Of a stretch of DNA of 64,000 nt, positions 18,453-27,344 are shown one piece after another. How positions within the stretch are numbered: position 1 is the first letter of the stretch; each line of letters opens with the position of its first letter. Source of the DNA: Planctomycetaceae bacterium. Its GTDB lineage: Bacteria; Planctomycetota; Planctomycetia; Pirellulales; Pirellulaceae. Both the position numbers and the translations under genes were made by a program. The notes under the pieces were generated by a model, which did no database searches, was not told the DNA's origin, and worked only from the letters and a program-made list of their open reading frames with translations. The DNA lies in NCBI GenBank assembly GCA_020638975.1, contig JACKHN010000029.1, positions 18,368-82,367 on the forward strand, written 5' to 3'.

Positions 18453-19652
18453 ATGCGGAGGTCCAGTACCTTGTACACGGCAGCGGCACTTAAGACACAA
18501 ACAGTCAAAGATCTCGGTAAGCTTGCGGAGAAAGTTGGGGTGGAGGGCTGGCGCTCCATGCGGAAGGACGAGCTCGTGCGAGCCTTAGTTCGCGCGGCAA
18601 AACGCAAGGTTGCTCAAAAGACGACCAAGCCGACAAAGGCTTCACCTACCAAGAAGAAGGCGGTCCCCTCCAGGAGTTCGACGAGCGTAAAGTTGTCGAA
18701 GCATAAAGCAACTCCGCGAACGAAATCGGAACCGCCGACGAACCCTCGCATTGTAAAGAAGATCCAGCGAGTGAACGAACAACGCGAGCGACAAAAGAAT
18801 CTTGCTGCGACAAATGGCACGAAGAAGACGTCGCAGAACGGACACGCACCCAAAAAAGATCGGGTCGTACTGCTCGTCCGCGACGCTTACTGGTTGCAGG
18901 CATGCTGGGAATTACTCGGTTCGAGCATCGAACGTGCACGAGCCGCAATGGCCGAGCAGTGGCATACTGCAAAACCTGTCCTCCGACTAGTGAAGGCGGA
19001 CACCGGCAATACAACCAGCGCCACGGAGCAAGTTGTTCGCGATATCGAGATTCACGGTGGCGTAAAGACGTGGTACATCGATATCCCGGGCGTGAGCAAA
19101 GGCTATCGATGTGATGTTGGATACCTCGCCGCGAATGGAAAGTTCTATAGCTTGGCTCGCAGCAACTCGGTAACGACGCCACGTCCCGGCAGCGGCGACT
19201 CGTCGGCCAACGATTGGTCGGAAATCGCAGACAACTGCGAGAAGATCTATGCGTTGAGCGGCGGTTACAGCGAGGATGGCAACGGCGAATTACAAGAATT
19301 GTTCGAAGAACGCCTTGGTCGCCGCATGGGATCACCGGCGGGAACTCGCTTCGGAATGGGTGCCGACAGGAGTCTCAGTCGGAAACGCGATTTCGAGTTC
19401 GACGTTGACGCGGAGATGATCGTTTATGGGGTGACCAAACCGAACGCTCATGTCACACTCGCGGGAACGCCGATCAAGCTCCAAGCCGACGGATCCTTCT
19501 CGGCGCGATTAAGCATGCCCGACCGCCGGCAGGTCTTGCCCGTTGTCGCCAGCAGCCCCGATGGTGTTGAACAACGCACGGTTGTCTTAGCTGTGGAGCG
19601 TAACACGAAAGTAATGGAGCCGAAGCTACGGGAGTCCAGTAGCGAGGATTAA
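18453..19652 (+). CDS. DUF4912 protein with SAP/Rho-N-like N-terminal domain
   Basis: About 399 residues from ATG 18453; an open frame from 18258 exists but its first 65 residues do not look like protein. Residues about 10-45 (LKTQTVKDLGKLAEKVGVEG, then WRSMRKDELVRALVRAAKRK) form the helix-extended-helix pattern of SAP or Rho N-terminal domains, which bind nucleic acid. A Lys/Ser/Thr/Pro-rich linker follows, very basic (about 50-135). The middle part (RVVLLVRDAYWLQACWELLG, VKTWYIDIPGVSKGYRCDVG, KFYSLARSNSV) is DUF4912. The C-terminal part with YGVTKPNAHVTLAGTPIKL and DGSFSARLSMPDRRQVLPV is a small beta domain. Role unknown; a DNA- or RNA-associated protein is a reasonable guess. A terminator follows. 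Confidence 0.8.
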   Translation: MRRSSTLYTAAALKTQTVKDLGKLAEKVGVEGWRSMRKDELVRALVRAAKRKVAQKTTKPTKASPTKKKAVPSRSSTSVKLSKHKATPRTKSEPPTNPRIVKKIQRVNEQRERQKNLAATNGTKKTSQNGHAPKKDRVVLLVRDAYWLQACWELLGSSIERARAAMAEQWHTAKPVLRLVKADTGNTTSATEQVVRDIEIHGGVKTWYIDIPGVSKGYRCDVGYLAANGKFYSLARSNSVTTPRPGSGDSSANDWSEIADNCEKIYALSGGYSEDGNGELQELFEERLGRRMGSPAGTRFGMGADRSLSRKRDFEFDVDAEMIVYGVTKPNAHVTLAGTPIKLQADGSFSARLSMPDRRQVLPVVASSPDGVEQRTVVLAVERNTKVMEPKLRESSSED

Positions 19653-19676
19653 TTTCCGAAGTCGTTTAGTTCAAGG

Positions 19677-19702
19677 AAAACGCTGCCTGTGGTGGCGTTT
19701 TT
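19677..19702 (+). terminator. Rho-independent terminator after the DUF4912 gene
   Basis: AACGCTGCC - TGT - GGTGGCGTT forms a 9-bp stem (two G-T pairs) with a 3-base loop, followed by a T run. It lies about 25 bases after the stop codon in the correct orientation. Confidence 0.75.
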
Positions 19703-20046
19703 CGTTTCTTGACGTTGAACTCGCGACTCGGCATCGGCTTCCGCACTTGGCTTGCGATGCTTTGTCTGAGACAATGACGCACGGCAATTCTCTGCCATGT
19801 TCGTGATGTCAGCGCTATTTTCTGGGGAGCCGATAAGAAGTCCGTAGGGGAACCGGTTTAAGTCGCGGTCGCGCGTATATCCAACTCATCTGTCCCGCTT
19901 GCTTCCGAGTATGTGGGCAGCTCTGTTGTTGGCTCATGTGCTCCGCGATTCAGGTGCCCACCTTTTGACTGCGGGCTCTCACAAAACTCGCTGCCACGGC
20001 ATTGCGGTGGAGGTTGCCGTTTTTTTCGTTTGCTCAAGAGTATTCG
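19703..20046. other. Intergenic region upstream of larE
   Basis: About 340 bases with no recognised gene. Near 19998-20030, GCCACGGCATTGCGGTGGAGGTTGCCG is followed by a T run. It may be a weak hairpin-and-U-tract or the leader of larE. No clear promoter was seen. Confidence 0.3.
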
Positions 20047-20892
20047 ATGCCAACGCTCGACGAAAAACGTGAACAGTTGCTAATGCTCATTCGTTCGTTC
20101 GAGAGCTGCGCTGTCGCGTTTTCGGCAGGAGTCGACAGTACCGTCGTCGCGAAAGCCGCTCAGTTGGCACTCGGCAATAGTGCCGTGGCGGTGACCGGAA
20201 CTAGTGCGAGTTTGGCATCTGGCGAACTGGATGAAGCTAAATCCTTAGCAGCATGCATCGGCGTACGGCACGTCGTCATCGCGACCGACGAGTTTGCGAA
20301 CGCAAGCTACACGCAAAATGCCCCAGACCGGTGTTATCACTGTAAGACGGAGCTGTACACACAACTCGATGGCATCATCGAGCAACTCGGTGTGAAGGTC
20401 GTGCTCAATGGAGCCAACGTCGATGACGCGAGCGACTATCGTCCCGGCATGAAGGCCGCGAGCGAGCATTCCGTTCGCAGTCCGCTGGCGGAGTGCGGGT
20501 TTACCAAAGCCGATGTCCGAGCCTTGGCGGAACAGTGGGAGCTACCTGTCTGGGACAAGCCGGCGACGCCATGCCTTTCAAGCCGCGTTGCTTATGGTGA
20601 AGAGGTGACGCCCGAGCGACTTCGTATGATCGACCGCGCCGAACAGCTACTTCGCGACCAGGGCCTTCGCGATGTGCGAGTGCGATATCACCGAGGTGAC
20701 TTAGCCCGAATCGAGGTTCCAGCCGACGAGATCGCCAAGTTCATTCCCGCCGCAACTCGCTCGAAGCTTGCCGATCAGTTGCGGCAACTTGGTTTCAAGT
20801 TCGTTACAATCGATATTGAAGGATTTCGCTCCGGCAGCTTGAACTCACTCGTGCAGTTGTCGGCTAACGCTTCCGCAGCGAGCCCACAATAA
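20047..20892 (+). CDS. larE: ATP-dependent sacrificial sulfur transferase LarE family
   Basis: 281 residues from ATG 20047. The PP-loop is FSAGVDSTVVAKAA (SAGVDS at 26-31). The motif DRCYHCKTELY follows at about 94-104 and PATPCLSSRVAYGEE at about 172-186, with Cys at 176. In Lactiplantibacillus LarE the cysteine at that position gives up its sulfur to make the nickel-pincer cofactor of lactate racemase. LarE uses ATP to activate the pyridinium dicarboxylate substrate. The partners LarB and LarC are not in this window, so the gene stands alone. Its role in lactate racemisation is therefore unproved; many genomes have solitary larE genes. Frame continuity to 20002 exists, but MPTLDEKRE is the natural start. 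Confidence 0.85.
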   Translation: MPTLDEKREQLLMLIRSFESCAVAFSAGVDSTVVAKAAQLALGNSAVAVTGTSASLASGELDEAKSLAACIGVRHVVIATDEFANASYTQNAPDRCYHCKTELYTQLDGIIEQLGVKVVLNGANVDDASDYRPGMKAASEHSVRSPLAECGFTKADVRALAEQWELPVWDKPATPCLSSRVAYGEEVTPERLRMIDRAEQLLRDQGLRDVRVRYHRGDLARIEVPADEIAKFIPAATRSKLADQLRQLGFKFVTIDIEGFRSGSLNSLVQLSANASAASPQ

Positions 20893-20932
20893 CACTCCTG
20901 CCCCATCCACCACTCGCCTCAGGAATCTGCTC

Positions 20933-22168
20933 ATGCATTGCCGCATGCTTCGTGTCGTTGTTTTGTTGGGACTTTTGACTTTTGCGTCGTCGAATGAGTT
21001 GCTTGCCGAAGTAAACTGGCCGGCGTGGCGAGGGCCGCTTGGAACTGGGATCAGCGATGCGACAGACCTGCCGGTAACTTGGAATGCTTCCAACATCCGC
21101 TGGAAGACGCAACTCCCTGGGCGAGGCCAATCATCGCCCGTGGTTTGGGGCGACAATATCTTTTTGACTGCTGCCGAAGGCGATGGTCGTCAGCGAATCG
21201 TGATGGGACTCGATCGAGTGACTGGCGAATTGCTCTGGCAGGAAGTTGCCTGGACCGGCGAGCCGGAACCGACACACAAGATGAACACGTTCGCCTCGGC
21301 GACCTGTGCGACCGATGGGGAAGTTGTCGTCGCATTCTTCGGACGTGGCGGGATTCATGCCTATGATCTCACCGGGAAAAAGCTCTGGTCGCGAGACCTG
21401 GGCTTGTTCGAGGGGCCTTGGGGCACCGGCGCATCGCCGATCCTTGTTGGCGATCTTGTCATTCAAAATTGCGACGCCGACGACAAGGCTTCGATCATCG
21501 GGCTCGACAAACGAACCGGGAAAACGGTCTGGGAAACGCAACGTGAGCGGCTACGCGGCTGGTCGACGCCACTAGTCGTGGAAACATCAGAGCGGACGGA
21601 AATCGTCGTGAATGGCGAGAACGGCGTAAACGCATACGATCCCGTGACAGGCGACGAGCTATGGTTCTGCAAAGGTGATCGAGGACGTGGAACACCGACT
21701 GTGACACGATACGAAGACATCTTGGTTGCGGTGAGCGGTCGACCCGGGGACATGTTTGCCATGCATCCAGGCGGAAGTGGAACCGTGAATGCAACGCACG
21801 AAGTCTGGCGAACGACGCGCAAGGGCGGTCGCGACCTCCCTTCTCCGATCGTGGTCGACAAGTATCTGATCGTCGTCAGCCTCCAGCCTGGAATCGCGAC
21901 CTGCTACGACGTGGTTACGGGGCAGGAGTTGGACAAAATTCGCTTAGAGGGCAACTTCTCCGCATCGCCCATCGCGGCGCAAGGACTTGTCTACATTCCG
22001 AATGAAGCTGGCGACGTGTATGTGCTAGAGCCGGGCCAGAAACTGAAGGTCGTTGCCAAGAATCAAGTTGCTCCCAGCGACGAGGAGGTTTTTCGAGCAT
22101 CCATCACACCAAGTCAAGGCGAACTGCTGCTTCGGTCAGATCGCGTCTTGTATTGCGTGAAACGGTAA
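20933..22168 (+). CDS. Exported PQQ-type beta-propeller repeat protein
   Basis: 411 residues. Signal peptide at 1-25 (MLRVVVLLGLLTFASSNELLA). Mature part starts NWPAWRGPLGTGISDATDLP, the common opening of planctomycete PQQ-like propellers, and contains repeated blades of the type GLDKRTGKTVWE, AYDLTGKKLWSRDLG and VYVLEPG. Propellers of this class resemble quinoprotein dehydrogenases and BamB, but the catalytic PQQ residues are not evident, so it is more likely a binding or scaffold protein. It is 40 bases downstream of larE and may be cotranscribed with it. Confidence 0.85.
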   Translation: MHCRMLRVVVLLGLLTFASSNELLAEVNWPAWRGPLGTGISDATDLPVTWNASNIRWKTQLPGRGQSSPVVWGDNIFLTAAEGDGRQRIVMGLDRVTGELLWQEVAWTGEPEPTHKMNTFASATCATDGEVVVAFFGRGGIHAYDLTGKKLWSRDLGLFEGPWGTGASPILVGDLVIQNCDADDKASIIGLDKRTGKTVWETQRERLRGWSTPLVVETSERTEIVVNGENGVNAYDPVTGDELWFCKGDRGRGTPTVTRYEDILVAVSGRPGDMFAMHPGGSGTVNATHEVWRTTRKGGRDLPSPIVVDKYLIVVSLQPGIATCYDVVTGQELDKIRLEGNFSASPIAAQGLVYIPNEAGDVYVLEPGQKLKVVAKNQVAPSDEEVFRASITPSQGELLLRSDRVLYCVKR

Positions 22169-22615
22169 CTATTCCAACGCAACGTCGTGGTATTCGAGAG
22201 CCCATTCACGCATGAAGCGAACTTGTGATGGTACGATCCGATAAACGATCAACTGTGGGTTGTCGATCGATCCCAAGTACTGACGCATCAATGGATTGGC
22301 GTCCCAAATCTCTTGAAGCAAGCTGCGATCCGTGACGCTTTCGGCGACGCCGGAGATTCGCACTTGATCGTGCTTCTCATCGAGATAGCAAAGTTCAACG
22401 TTGGGATTCGCTTCGATCTCAACCGTCTTGTGATACGACCGCAGGTTCGCGACGTACACGATAAACCCGTCCGTCCGAACGGGCGACACCGGCCTCACAC
22501 GCGGTCGGTTGCCATCGATCGTCGCCAAATAAGGAAAGCGATCTCGCTGGATGACGCCTTTGGCGAGGTCCGTAACTTGCGCCGGATCGATCGGTTCGGG
22601 AATTGGCTTATTCAT
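22169..22615 (-). CDS. Pyridoxamine 5'-phosphate oxidase-like flavin-binding protein
   Basis: 148 residues from ATG 22615. The split-barrel pattern is visible: FPYLATIDGNRPRVRPVSPV (substrate entry strand), DGFIVYVANLRSYHKTVEIE, NPNVELCYLDEKHDQVRISG and LQEIWDANPLMRQYLG. Members of this general family bind FMN or F420 and reduce small molecules; the subgroup is not determined. The start overlaps the stop of the TPR gene (ATGA at 22612-22615), so the two are very probably translationally coupled. Confidence 0.85.
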   Translation of the reverse strand: MNKPIPEPIDPAQVTDLAKGVIQRDRFPYLATIDGNRPRVRPVSPVRTDGFIVYVANLRSYHKTVEIEANPNVELCYLDEKHDQVRISGVAESVTDRSLLQEIWDANPLMRQYLGSIDNPQLIVYRIVPSQVRFMREWALEYHDVALE

Positions 22616-23400
22616 CGTCGTGGTTCTTTGTCGACAGAGTTCGGAGGCTGTTTCATCAGTTGTGAGTGAATCCGAGCAACGTCCCACATATAGCCGTTGA
22701 TATGCGGATTCTCCGCCAGTTTTTTGTCGGCTGCAAGCGAGATGTACTTGATCGCAAGTTCCTTATCCCCTGCGACTTCGTGATAGAGGCCGAGGTAGAG
22801 ATGTGCGTAAAACAGTCGCCCCGCCAACGTATCAGCATCGGGATCGTCACGCCGGCAAGCGGCCAGGACGTCATCGGGATTCAGTTTGCCTCGATACAAC
22901 TCAAACACCTGCATCATGGGGACGCGGCGGTCATTCCGGATCGGCAATATCGTCGAACGTGCTTTCTCGATGCCGTCGGTCGGGACCAGGCAGAGGTAAC
23001 GCCAGACTGAGTTTTCGACGTCGTTGTCGTGATAGGTCTGGTACAACTCGAATTGCTTCGCTCCTTTTTCAAACTGCTTTGCGTAGTAGCAGGCAATACC
23101 ACGTTCCCATTGCCGCGACGCCGCCGATGGCTGTAGTTCAATATAGCGGTCGAAATCTGCGACGCTGTCATTAATGAGTCCCAGCCGAAACCGCTCGCGT
23201 CCGCGAAAGTAGTAGGCCGGAGCGAATGTCGCATCGGCTTCGATCGCTTCCGTGGCTAAACGTACGGCGGTCGTGCTATCACTGCTGGCAGCGGCTTGAG
23301 CTTCTGCCAATAGGTCGGCGGGGGACTTTGCCCACGCTAGCGAACTTGGCAGATAAATGGCGGCGACTAGTATTCCTAACGAGGTAAGTGTTCGCTTCAT
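22612..23400 (-). CDS. Exported tetratricopeptide-repeat protein
   Basis: 262 residues from ATG 23400 (MKRTLTSLGILVAAIYLPSS, signal peptide, cleavage near AWA-KS). The frame stays open upstream to 23577, but that part is not protein-like. Mature part has three TPR-like helix pairs: ATEAIEADATFAPAYYFRGR, DSVADFDRYIELQP and AKQFEKGAKQFELYQ. Such proteins mediate protein contacts; this one would be periplasmic. No catalytic motif. It forms a two-gene unit with the flavin-binding protein that it overlaps by 4 bases. Confidence 0.8.
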   Translation of the reverse strand: MKRTLTSLGILVAAIYLPSSLAWAKSPADLLAEAQAAASSDSTTAVRLATEAIEADATFAPAYYFRGRERFRLGLINDSVADFDRYIELQPSAASRQWERGIACYYAKQFEKGAKQFELYQTYHDNDVENSVWRYLCLVPTDGIEKARSTILPIRNDRRVPMMQVFELYRGKLNPDDVLAACRRDDPDADTLAGRLFYAHLYLGLYHEVAGDKELAIKYISLAADKKLAENPHINGYMWDVARIHSQLMKQPPNSVDKEPRR

Positions 23401-23739
23401 GGGTAATGGCCCTTCACTGACCAACTTGGATGCCAGTCGCTCACTCCGCAGCAAGCGATTCATGTCGTCAAAAATGATACACCAATCCAAGATCCGGATG
23501 CAGAATGCGACAAACAAGTTAATAACACGGCGAATTGCAACCGACAGTTCGGCTTGCCCGCGAAGAGAATTTAACAATAAACCACAAGAAAATCAGATCG
23601 GTCGAGTTCGGCACATTGTTTGCTGAATCAACACAACCATGTCTTTACGGCAGCCAGCGAACTATCGGCATAGAAGCCGGGTCGTACTGCTCGAATCAGA
23701 AAAAGAACGATCTACGACACACTCAGGGAGGAAACGAAG
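23401..23739. other. Divergent intergenic region with csrA leader
   Basis: About 340 bases between the TPR gene (minus) and csrA (plus). No further gene was recognised. The last 40 bases are the csrA leader with a strong GGA-containing ribosome binding site. Promoters for both genes must lie here; none is clear enough to place. Confidence 0.4.
23725..23732 (+). promoter_or_regulatory. csrA ribosome binding site with GGA motifs
   Basis: AGGGAGGA lies 7 bases before ATG 23740 and contains two overlapping GGA triplets. CsrA proteins bind GGA in hairpin loops that cover ribosome binding sites, so self-repression is plausible. The sequence does not show a strong hairpin around it. Confidence 0.5.
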
Positions 23740-24000
23740 ATGTTAGTACTTAGCAGAAAAGTCGGTCAGAGGCTGGTAATTGACGACAATATCACGATCG
23801 TCATCAATCGCATTGCTGGTAATCGGGTTCAGATCGGCATCGAGGCACCCGACGAAGTGCATATCATGCGAGGCGAGTTAGACAAAATCCGCCGTCAGTT
23901 TTCGGACAGCGATCAAGCAACTCGGCAGGAACCCGTTCCAATGACAGTTGTCGGCGAATTCGATTCGTCCGTGGAAGTCACGCCGCGTTCGGTTCACTAA
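23740..24000 (+). CDS. csrA: Carbon storage regulator CsrA
   Basis: 86 residues: MLVLSRKVGQRLVIDDNITI, then IGIEAPDEVHIMRGEL, the complete CsrA core with the RNA-contacting strands 1 and 5. The tail after residue 55 is Gln/Asp-rich and not conserved. CsrA binds GGA sites in mRNA leaders and blocks or enhances translation. Start is certain (strong ribosome binding site). The last 23 bases overlap the 3' end of the DegT-type gene on the opposite strand. A second, longer CsrA lies at 27334-27753. Confidence 0.95.
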   Translation: MLVLSRKVGQRLVIDDNITIVINRIAGNRVQIGIEAPDEVHIMRGELDKIRRQFSDSDQATRQEPVPMTVVGEFDSSVEVTPRSVH

Positions 24001-25144
24001 AGGCCTGATGCACTTTGTGAAATGCCGCGACTACTTTCTCAATGGTCGACCGTGACTCGAGTAGAACCGGATGATGTAGCAGCACCGTTTCATGAGCGGC
24101 TTGCTCGGAATTCGTTAGGTGACCCACGCGACGACAACGACCGGAACCTCGTTTGGTGAAACCGCGAAAGCCTGCGTCGACAGCGACGCCTTCGGCCTGC
24201 ATCGCGGCTAGGAACCTGTCGCGATCGACCGTCCAGGTCGATTTGTCAAACAACCACGCCATTTTGAAGAGACTTGCAGAGCTTTCCGGTGGTTTCTCGG
24301 CGACGGGTGTGAGTCCATTTATGTCGCGAAGCTGTTCTCTGAGGAGTTCGGCGTTGTCCCACCGAATGGCGTTTCGTCCATCAAGTTCTTCAAGCTGAGG
24401 CAAAAGCACCGCAGCTTGAAGTTCGCTGAGCGGGAACGCGTTGTTGCCTTGTTCGCAGTATGACTTGGCGCGTTGCGCGATATCTTGTCGTGTGGTCACG
24501 ATAGCGCCACCACGGCCCGCCGTCAGCAACTTGCTCCCGCCAAAGCTAAGCACTCCGACGTCGCCCCACGCCCCTGCCCTCCTGGCCTCGACGCGACCGC
24601 CCGGCGTTTGGCAGGCGTCTTCAACAATCTGTAGTCCGCGGCGATCAGCAATCTCCCGCAATGCACTCATCGTTACGATACCGCCATGCAGGTGCGACGC
24701 TACGATCGCGCGTGTGCTGGCACCGATTGCTTGCTCGACCAACGCAACATCCAGCGACGAAGTCAGAGGGTCGATGTCGACGAGAACCGGCCTCGCCCCA
24801 GTCGCCTCGATGCTGCGGAAATTGCCGGAAAAGTCATACCCAGCAAGAATTACTTCATCGCCCGCCTTCACTTTCAACGCTCGCAGCGCCAGTTCGACAG
24901 CGAATGTCCCGCTACAACACGTCAATGCGTGCGGCACAGCGTGATACTCAGCAAGGCACGATTCCAGATGTTCAACGTGCGGACCGTGATAGCGACCCCA
25001 ACTGCCATCGGCGAAAGCCGATTCTAACGCCCGGTGAACAGATTCGTCCGCGAGAGGCCATGAAGGAGGCCCCTCCGGAAGCATCGCTTCGCCACCGAAC
25101 AGTGCCAACTCCTTGAGTTGCGAACCAGAAGACATATCGCTCAT
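23978..25144 (-). CDS. DegT/DnrJ/EryC1/StrS-family PLP aminotransferase
   Basis: 388 residues. ALTCCSGTFAVELALRALKV (cofactor phosphate region), GYDFSGNFRSIEATGARPVL, DIDPLTSSLD, SHLHGG, IVEDACQTPGG and the Schiff-base Lys in SFGGSKLLTAGRGGAIVT make the family certain. These enzymes transfer an amino group to keto-sugars or related substrates, mostly for surface polysaccharides or antibiotics. No sugar-nucleotide genes adjoin it, so the substrate is open. ATG at 25135 is an alternative start. The gene ends inside the 3' end of csrA, convergent overlap of 23 bases. Confidence 0.88.
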   Translation of the reverse strand: MSDMSSGSQLKELALFGGEAMLPEGPPSWPLADESVHRALESAFADGSWGRYHGPHVEHLESCLAEYHAVPHALTCCSGTFAVELALRALKVKAGDEVILAGYDFSGNFRSIEATGARPVLVDIDPLTSSLDVALVEQAIGASTRAIVASHLHGGIVTMSALREIADRRGLQIVEDACQTPGGRVEARRAGAWGDVGVLSFGGSKLLTAGRGGAIVTTRQDIAQRAKSYCEQGNNAFPLSELQAAVLLPQLEELDGRNAIRWDNAELLREQLRDINGLTPVAEKPPESSASLFKMAWLFDKSTWTVDRDRFLAAMQAEGVAVDAGFRGFTKRGSGRCRRVGHLTNSEQAAHETVLLHHPVLLESRSTIEKVVAAFHKVHQAFSEPNAA

Positions 25145-25331
25145 CTGCGTTTGGAATGATTGGTCGATCGCTTGCTAGCAGTATCGGTGAGTGTCGTTTG
25201 TGACATAAAACGCGGTTGCTCCGTTATCGGCATCTCGATATTCTGCTCGCCCAATCTCCTCTCAGTCTAATCGACATCACGGGCATTCACATCCGACTTG
25301 ATGTCCCTAATTCCGTTCGGAACGGTCAACC

Positions 25332-27344
25332 ATGCCGCAACGCGCCGCACAAGCAGCTTGGTGCGAGATTCGCTCTCGTCACACGAGACAACTGTGCGCG
25401 ATGTTGGCTTTGGCAATAGGGCTATCCTGTGGCTGTTCGTCGCAGAAGTACTTAAAGCTGCGGCCAGTTCCACGGAATCCGTTGCAAGGTCCACTGCAGC
25501 TACTGTCTTTTTACGGACCGCAGCCCAGCCAACGTACAGAAGAACTGTTGCGGCGATACGACGTCGCCAAAGCCGATTCGAATGAAGTGCTCACACGGCT
25601 TCAAGCCGAGATTGAAAACGATCCGTCGGCAGACAAGCTCTACTCGTACGCCGAACTTGCCTACATTCACGGCAAGCGAGCCGACGCCATGGGCAAACGC
25701 GGGCAGGCGATGGAGTTGTACGGCACCGCAGTCGCGCATGCCTATTGGTATCTGTTCGATCCACGATTCGACCGTTTCCGTAATCCGTACGATCCGCAGT
25801 TTCGTGGTGCCAGCGACCTCTATAACGCAGCACTCGAGGGTGCCATCCGACTGGCGAACAACGAGACAAAACTAAGACCTGGCGGAACGTACACGATCGG
25901 CACAGGCGAACATCAGTTCAATATCTCGGTGGTCGCACATGGCAATTGGCATGAGGACGATTTCGAGCGACTAGAGTTCGTCTCAGACTACGAGATCGAA
26001 AACTTGTCATCGCGACACCACTCGTACGGACTTGGCGTACCACTGATCGCCGTTCGACATCCTCACGAGGACGAGGACCCGGCCGAGAAGTACTATCCAC
26101 CAGGGCTCAGCTTCGCCGTGACAGCATTCTTGCGAGTCGCGCCCAGAATGGAAGGACAAGAAGCAGGACCGCATCAATGTGTTCTTGAGTTACACGATCC
26201 GCTCAACTCTCACGACATCGTTGTATCAAATCGATTGGTGCCCATTGAAACGGATCTCACAACTCCGCTGGCCTACTTTTTAGACAACCCGGATTTTGAA
26301 GAGCGAAAGAACATCGCGACTTGGGCGCTCCTTCAGCCCGACAGCGCGGACTCGCTACGCGGGCTGTTCATGCTAGAGCCCTACGACCCGAACAAAATCC
26401 CGGTCGTCATGGTGCATGGTCTTTGGTCCAGCCCTGTTACGTGGATGGAGATGTTCAACGAACTGCGATCGTTCCCCGAAATTCGCAGTCAGTACCAATT
26501 CTGGTTTTACCTGTACCCAACTGGCCAACCGTTCTGGACCAGTGCGAAGCAGATGCGGCAGGATCTAGCCGAAGCACAGCAAAATCTCGACCCAGAGCGA
26601 AGAACGCCGGCGCTTGATCAGATGGTCTTAGTCGGACACAGCATGGGCGGGCTTGTCGCGAAGTTGCAGACGCTTGAAAGCGACGAGGACTATTGGCACT
26701 TGCTGTCGGATCGCCCATTTGAGGAATTGGAGGCGGACGAGCCAACTCGCGACGCTCTCGCAAGAACCGTCTATTTCGATCCAAATCCTTCCATTCGTCG
26801 CGTGATTACGATCGGCACACCGCATCGAGGAAGTGAATATGCCAACGACTACACGCGGTGGTTGGCTCGCAAGCTGATTTCTCTGCCCGAGATGATGGTG
26901 TCAGCGACTAGCCGATTGAATCGCGACAACCCCGGCTTTTTTCGCAACAAGGAGTTGCTGACAATTTCAACGAGCATCGACTCGCTATCGCCCGATTCTC
27001 CCGTCCTGCCGGTGATGCTTCGTTCGCCGCGTTCACCAAGGACGACGTACCATAACATCGTTGGTCTCGTGCCGGACGAAGGAATCGTCGGCTCGTTAGC
27101 TGGACACAGCGACGGCATTGTCGAGTACGAAAGTGCTCACCTGGATGACGTGGCTTCTGAGATCACCGTTCCCGCCGACCATTTAACGGTCCATCATCAT
27201 CCGCGAGCCATTCTCGAAGTGCGGCGTATCTTGCTGGAGCATCAAGCGTTTGCGGTTGCCGAGATGCGTGGACAAAGAGAGGCAATCCCTGCCTCATTTG
27301 ATCGGCGTCAATCCAATCGACGGTCGGAAGCCGTTAGTCGTTGA
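25332..27344 (+). CDS. Lipase-like alpha/beta hydrolase, probable lipoprotein
   Basis: 670 residues. The N-terminus has a hydrophobic segment ending in Cys (MLALAIGLSCGCSS, about 24-37), a probable lipoprotein signal; a start at ATG 25401 would make it typical. Residues 80-180 are helical. The hydrolase part starts near 355: IPVVMVHGLWSSPVTW (oxyanion loop), then VLVGHSMGGLVAKL with nucleophile Ser437, followed by TIGTPHRGSEYAN and a late HSDGIVEYESAH carrying a candidate His. The same order is found in PGAP1-like esterases and lipases. It should act on lipids or esters at the cell envelope. It shares its last bases with the end of the second csrA on the other strand. Confidence 0.85.
   Translation: MPQRAAQAAWCEIRSRHTRQLCAMLALAIGLSCGCSSQKYLKLRPVPRNPLQGPLQLLSFYGPQPSQRTEELLRRYDVAKADSNEVLTRLQAEIENDPSADKLYSYAELAYIHGKRADAMGKRGQAMELYGTAVAHAYWYLFDPRFDRFRNPYDPQFRGASDLYNAALEGAIRLANNETKLRPGGTYTIGTGEHQFNISVVAHGNWHEDDFERLEFVSDYEIENLSSRHHSYGLGVPLIAVRHPHEDEDPAEKYYPPGLSFAVTAFLRVAPRMEGQEAGPHQCVLELHDPLNSHDIVVSNRLVPIETDLTTPLAYFLDNPDFEERKNIATWALLQPDSADSLRGLFMLEPYDPNKIPVVMVHGLWSSPVTWMEMFNELRSFPEIRSQYQFWFYLYPTGQPFWTSAKQMRQDLAEAQQNLDPERRTPALDQMVLVGHSMGGLVAKLQTLESDEDYWHLLSDRPFEELEADEPTRDALARTVYFDPNPSIRRVITIGTPHRGSEYANDYTRWLARKLISLPEMMVSATSRLNRDNPGFFRNKELLTISTSIDSLSPDSPVLPVMLRSPRSPRTTYHNIVGLVPDEGIVGSLAGHSDGIVEYESAHLDDVASEITVPADHLTVHHHPRAILEVRRILLEHQAFAVAEMRGQREAIPASFDRRQSNRRSEAVSR

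Noticed and set aside
18017..18607. Minus-strand open frame of 196 codons
   Set aside because: Overlaps the DUF4912 start antisense; composition is not protein-like.
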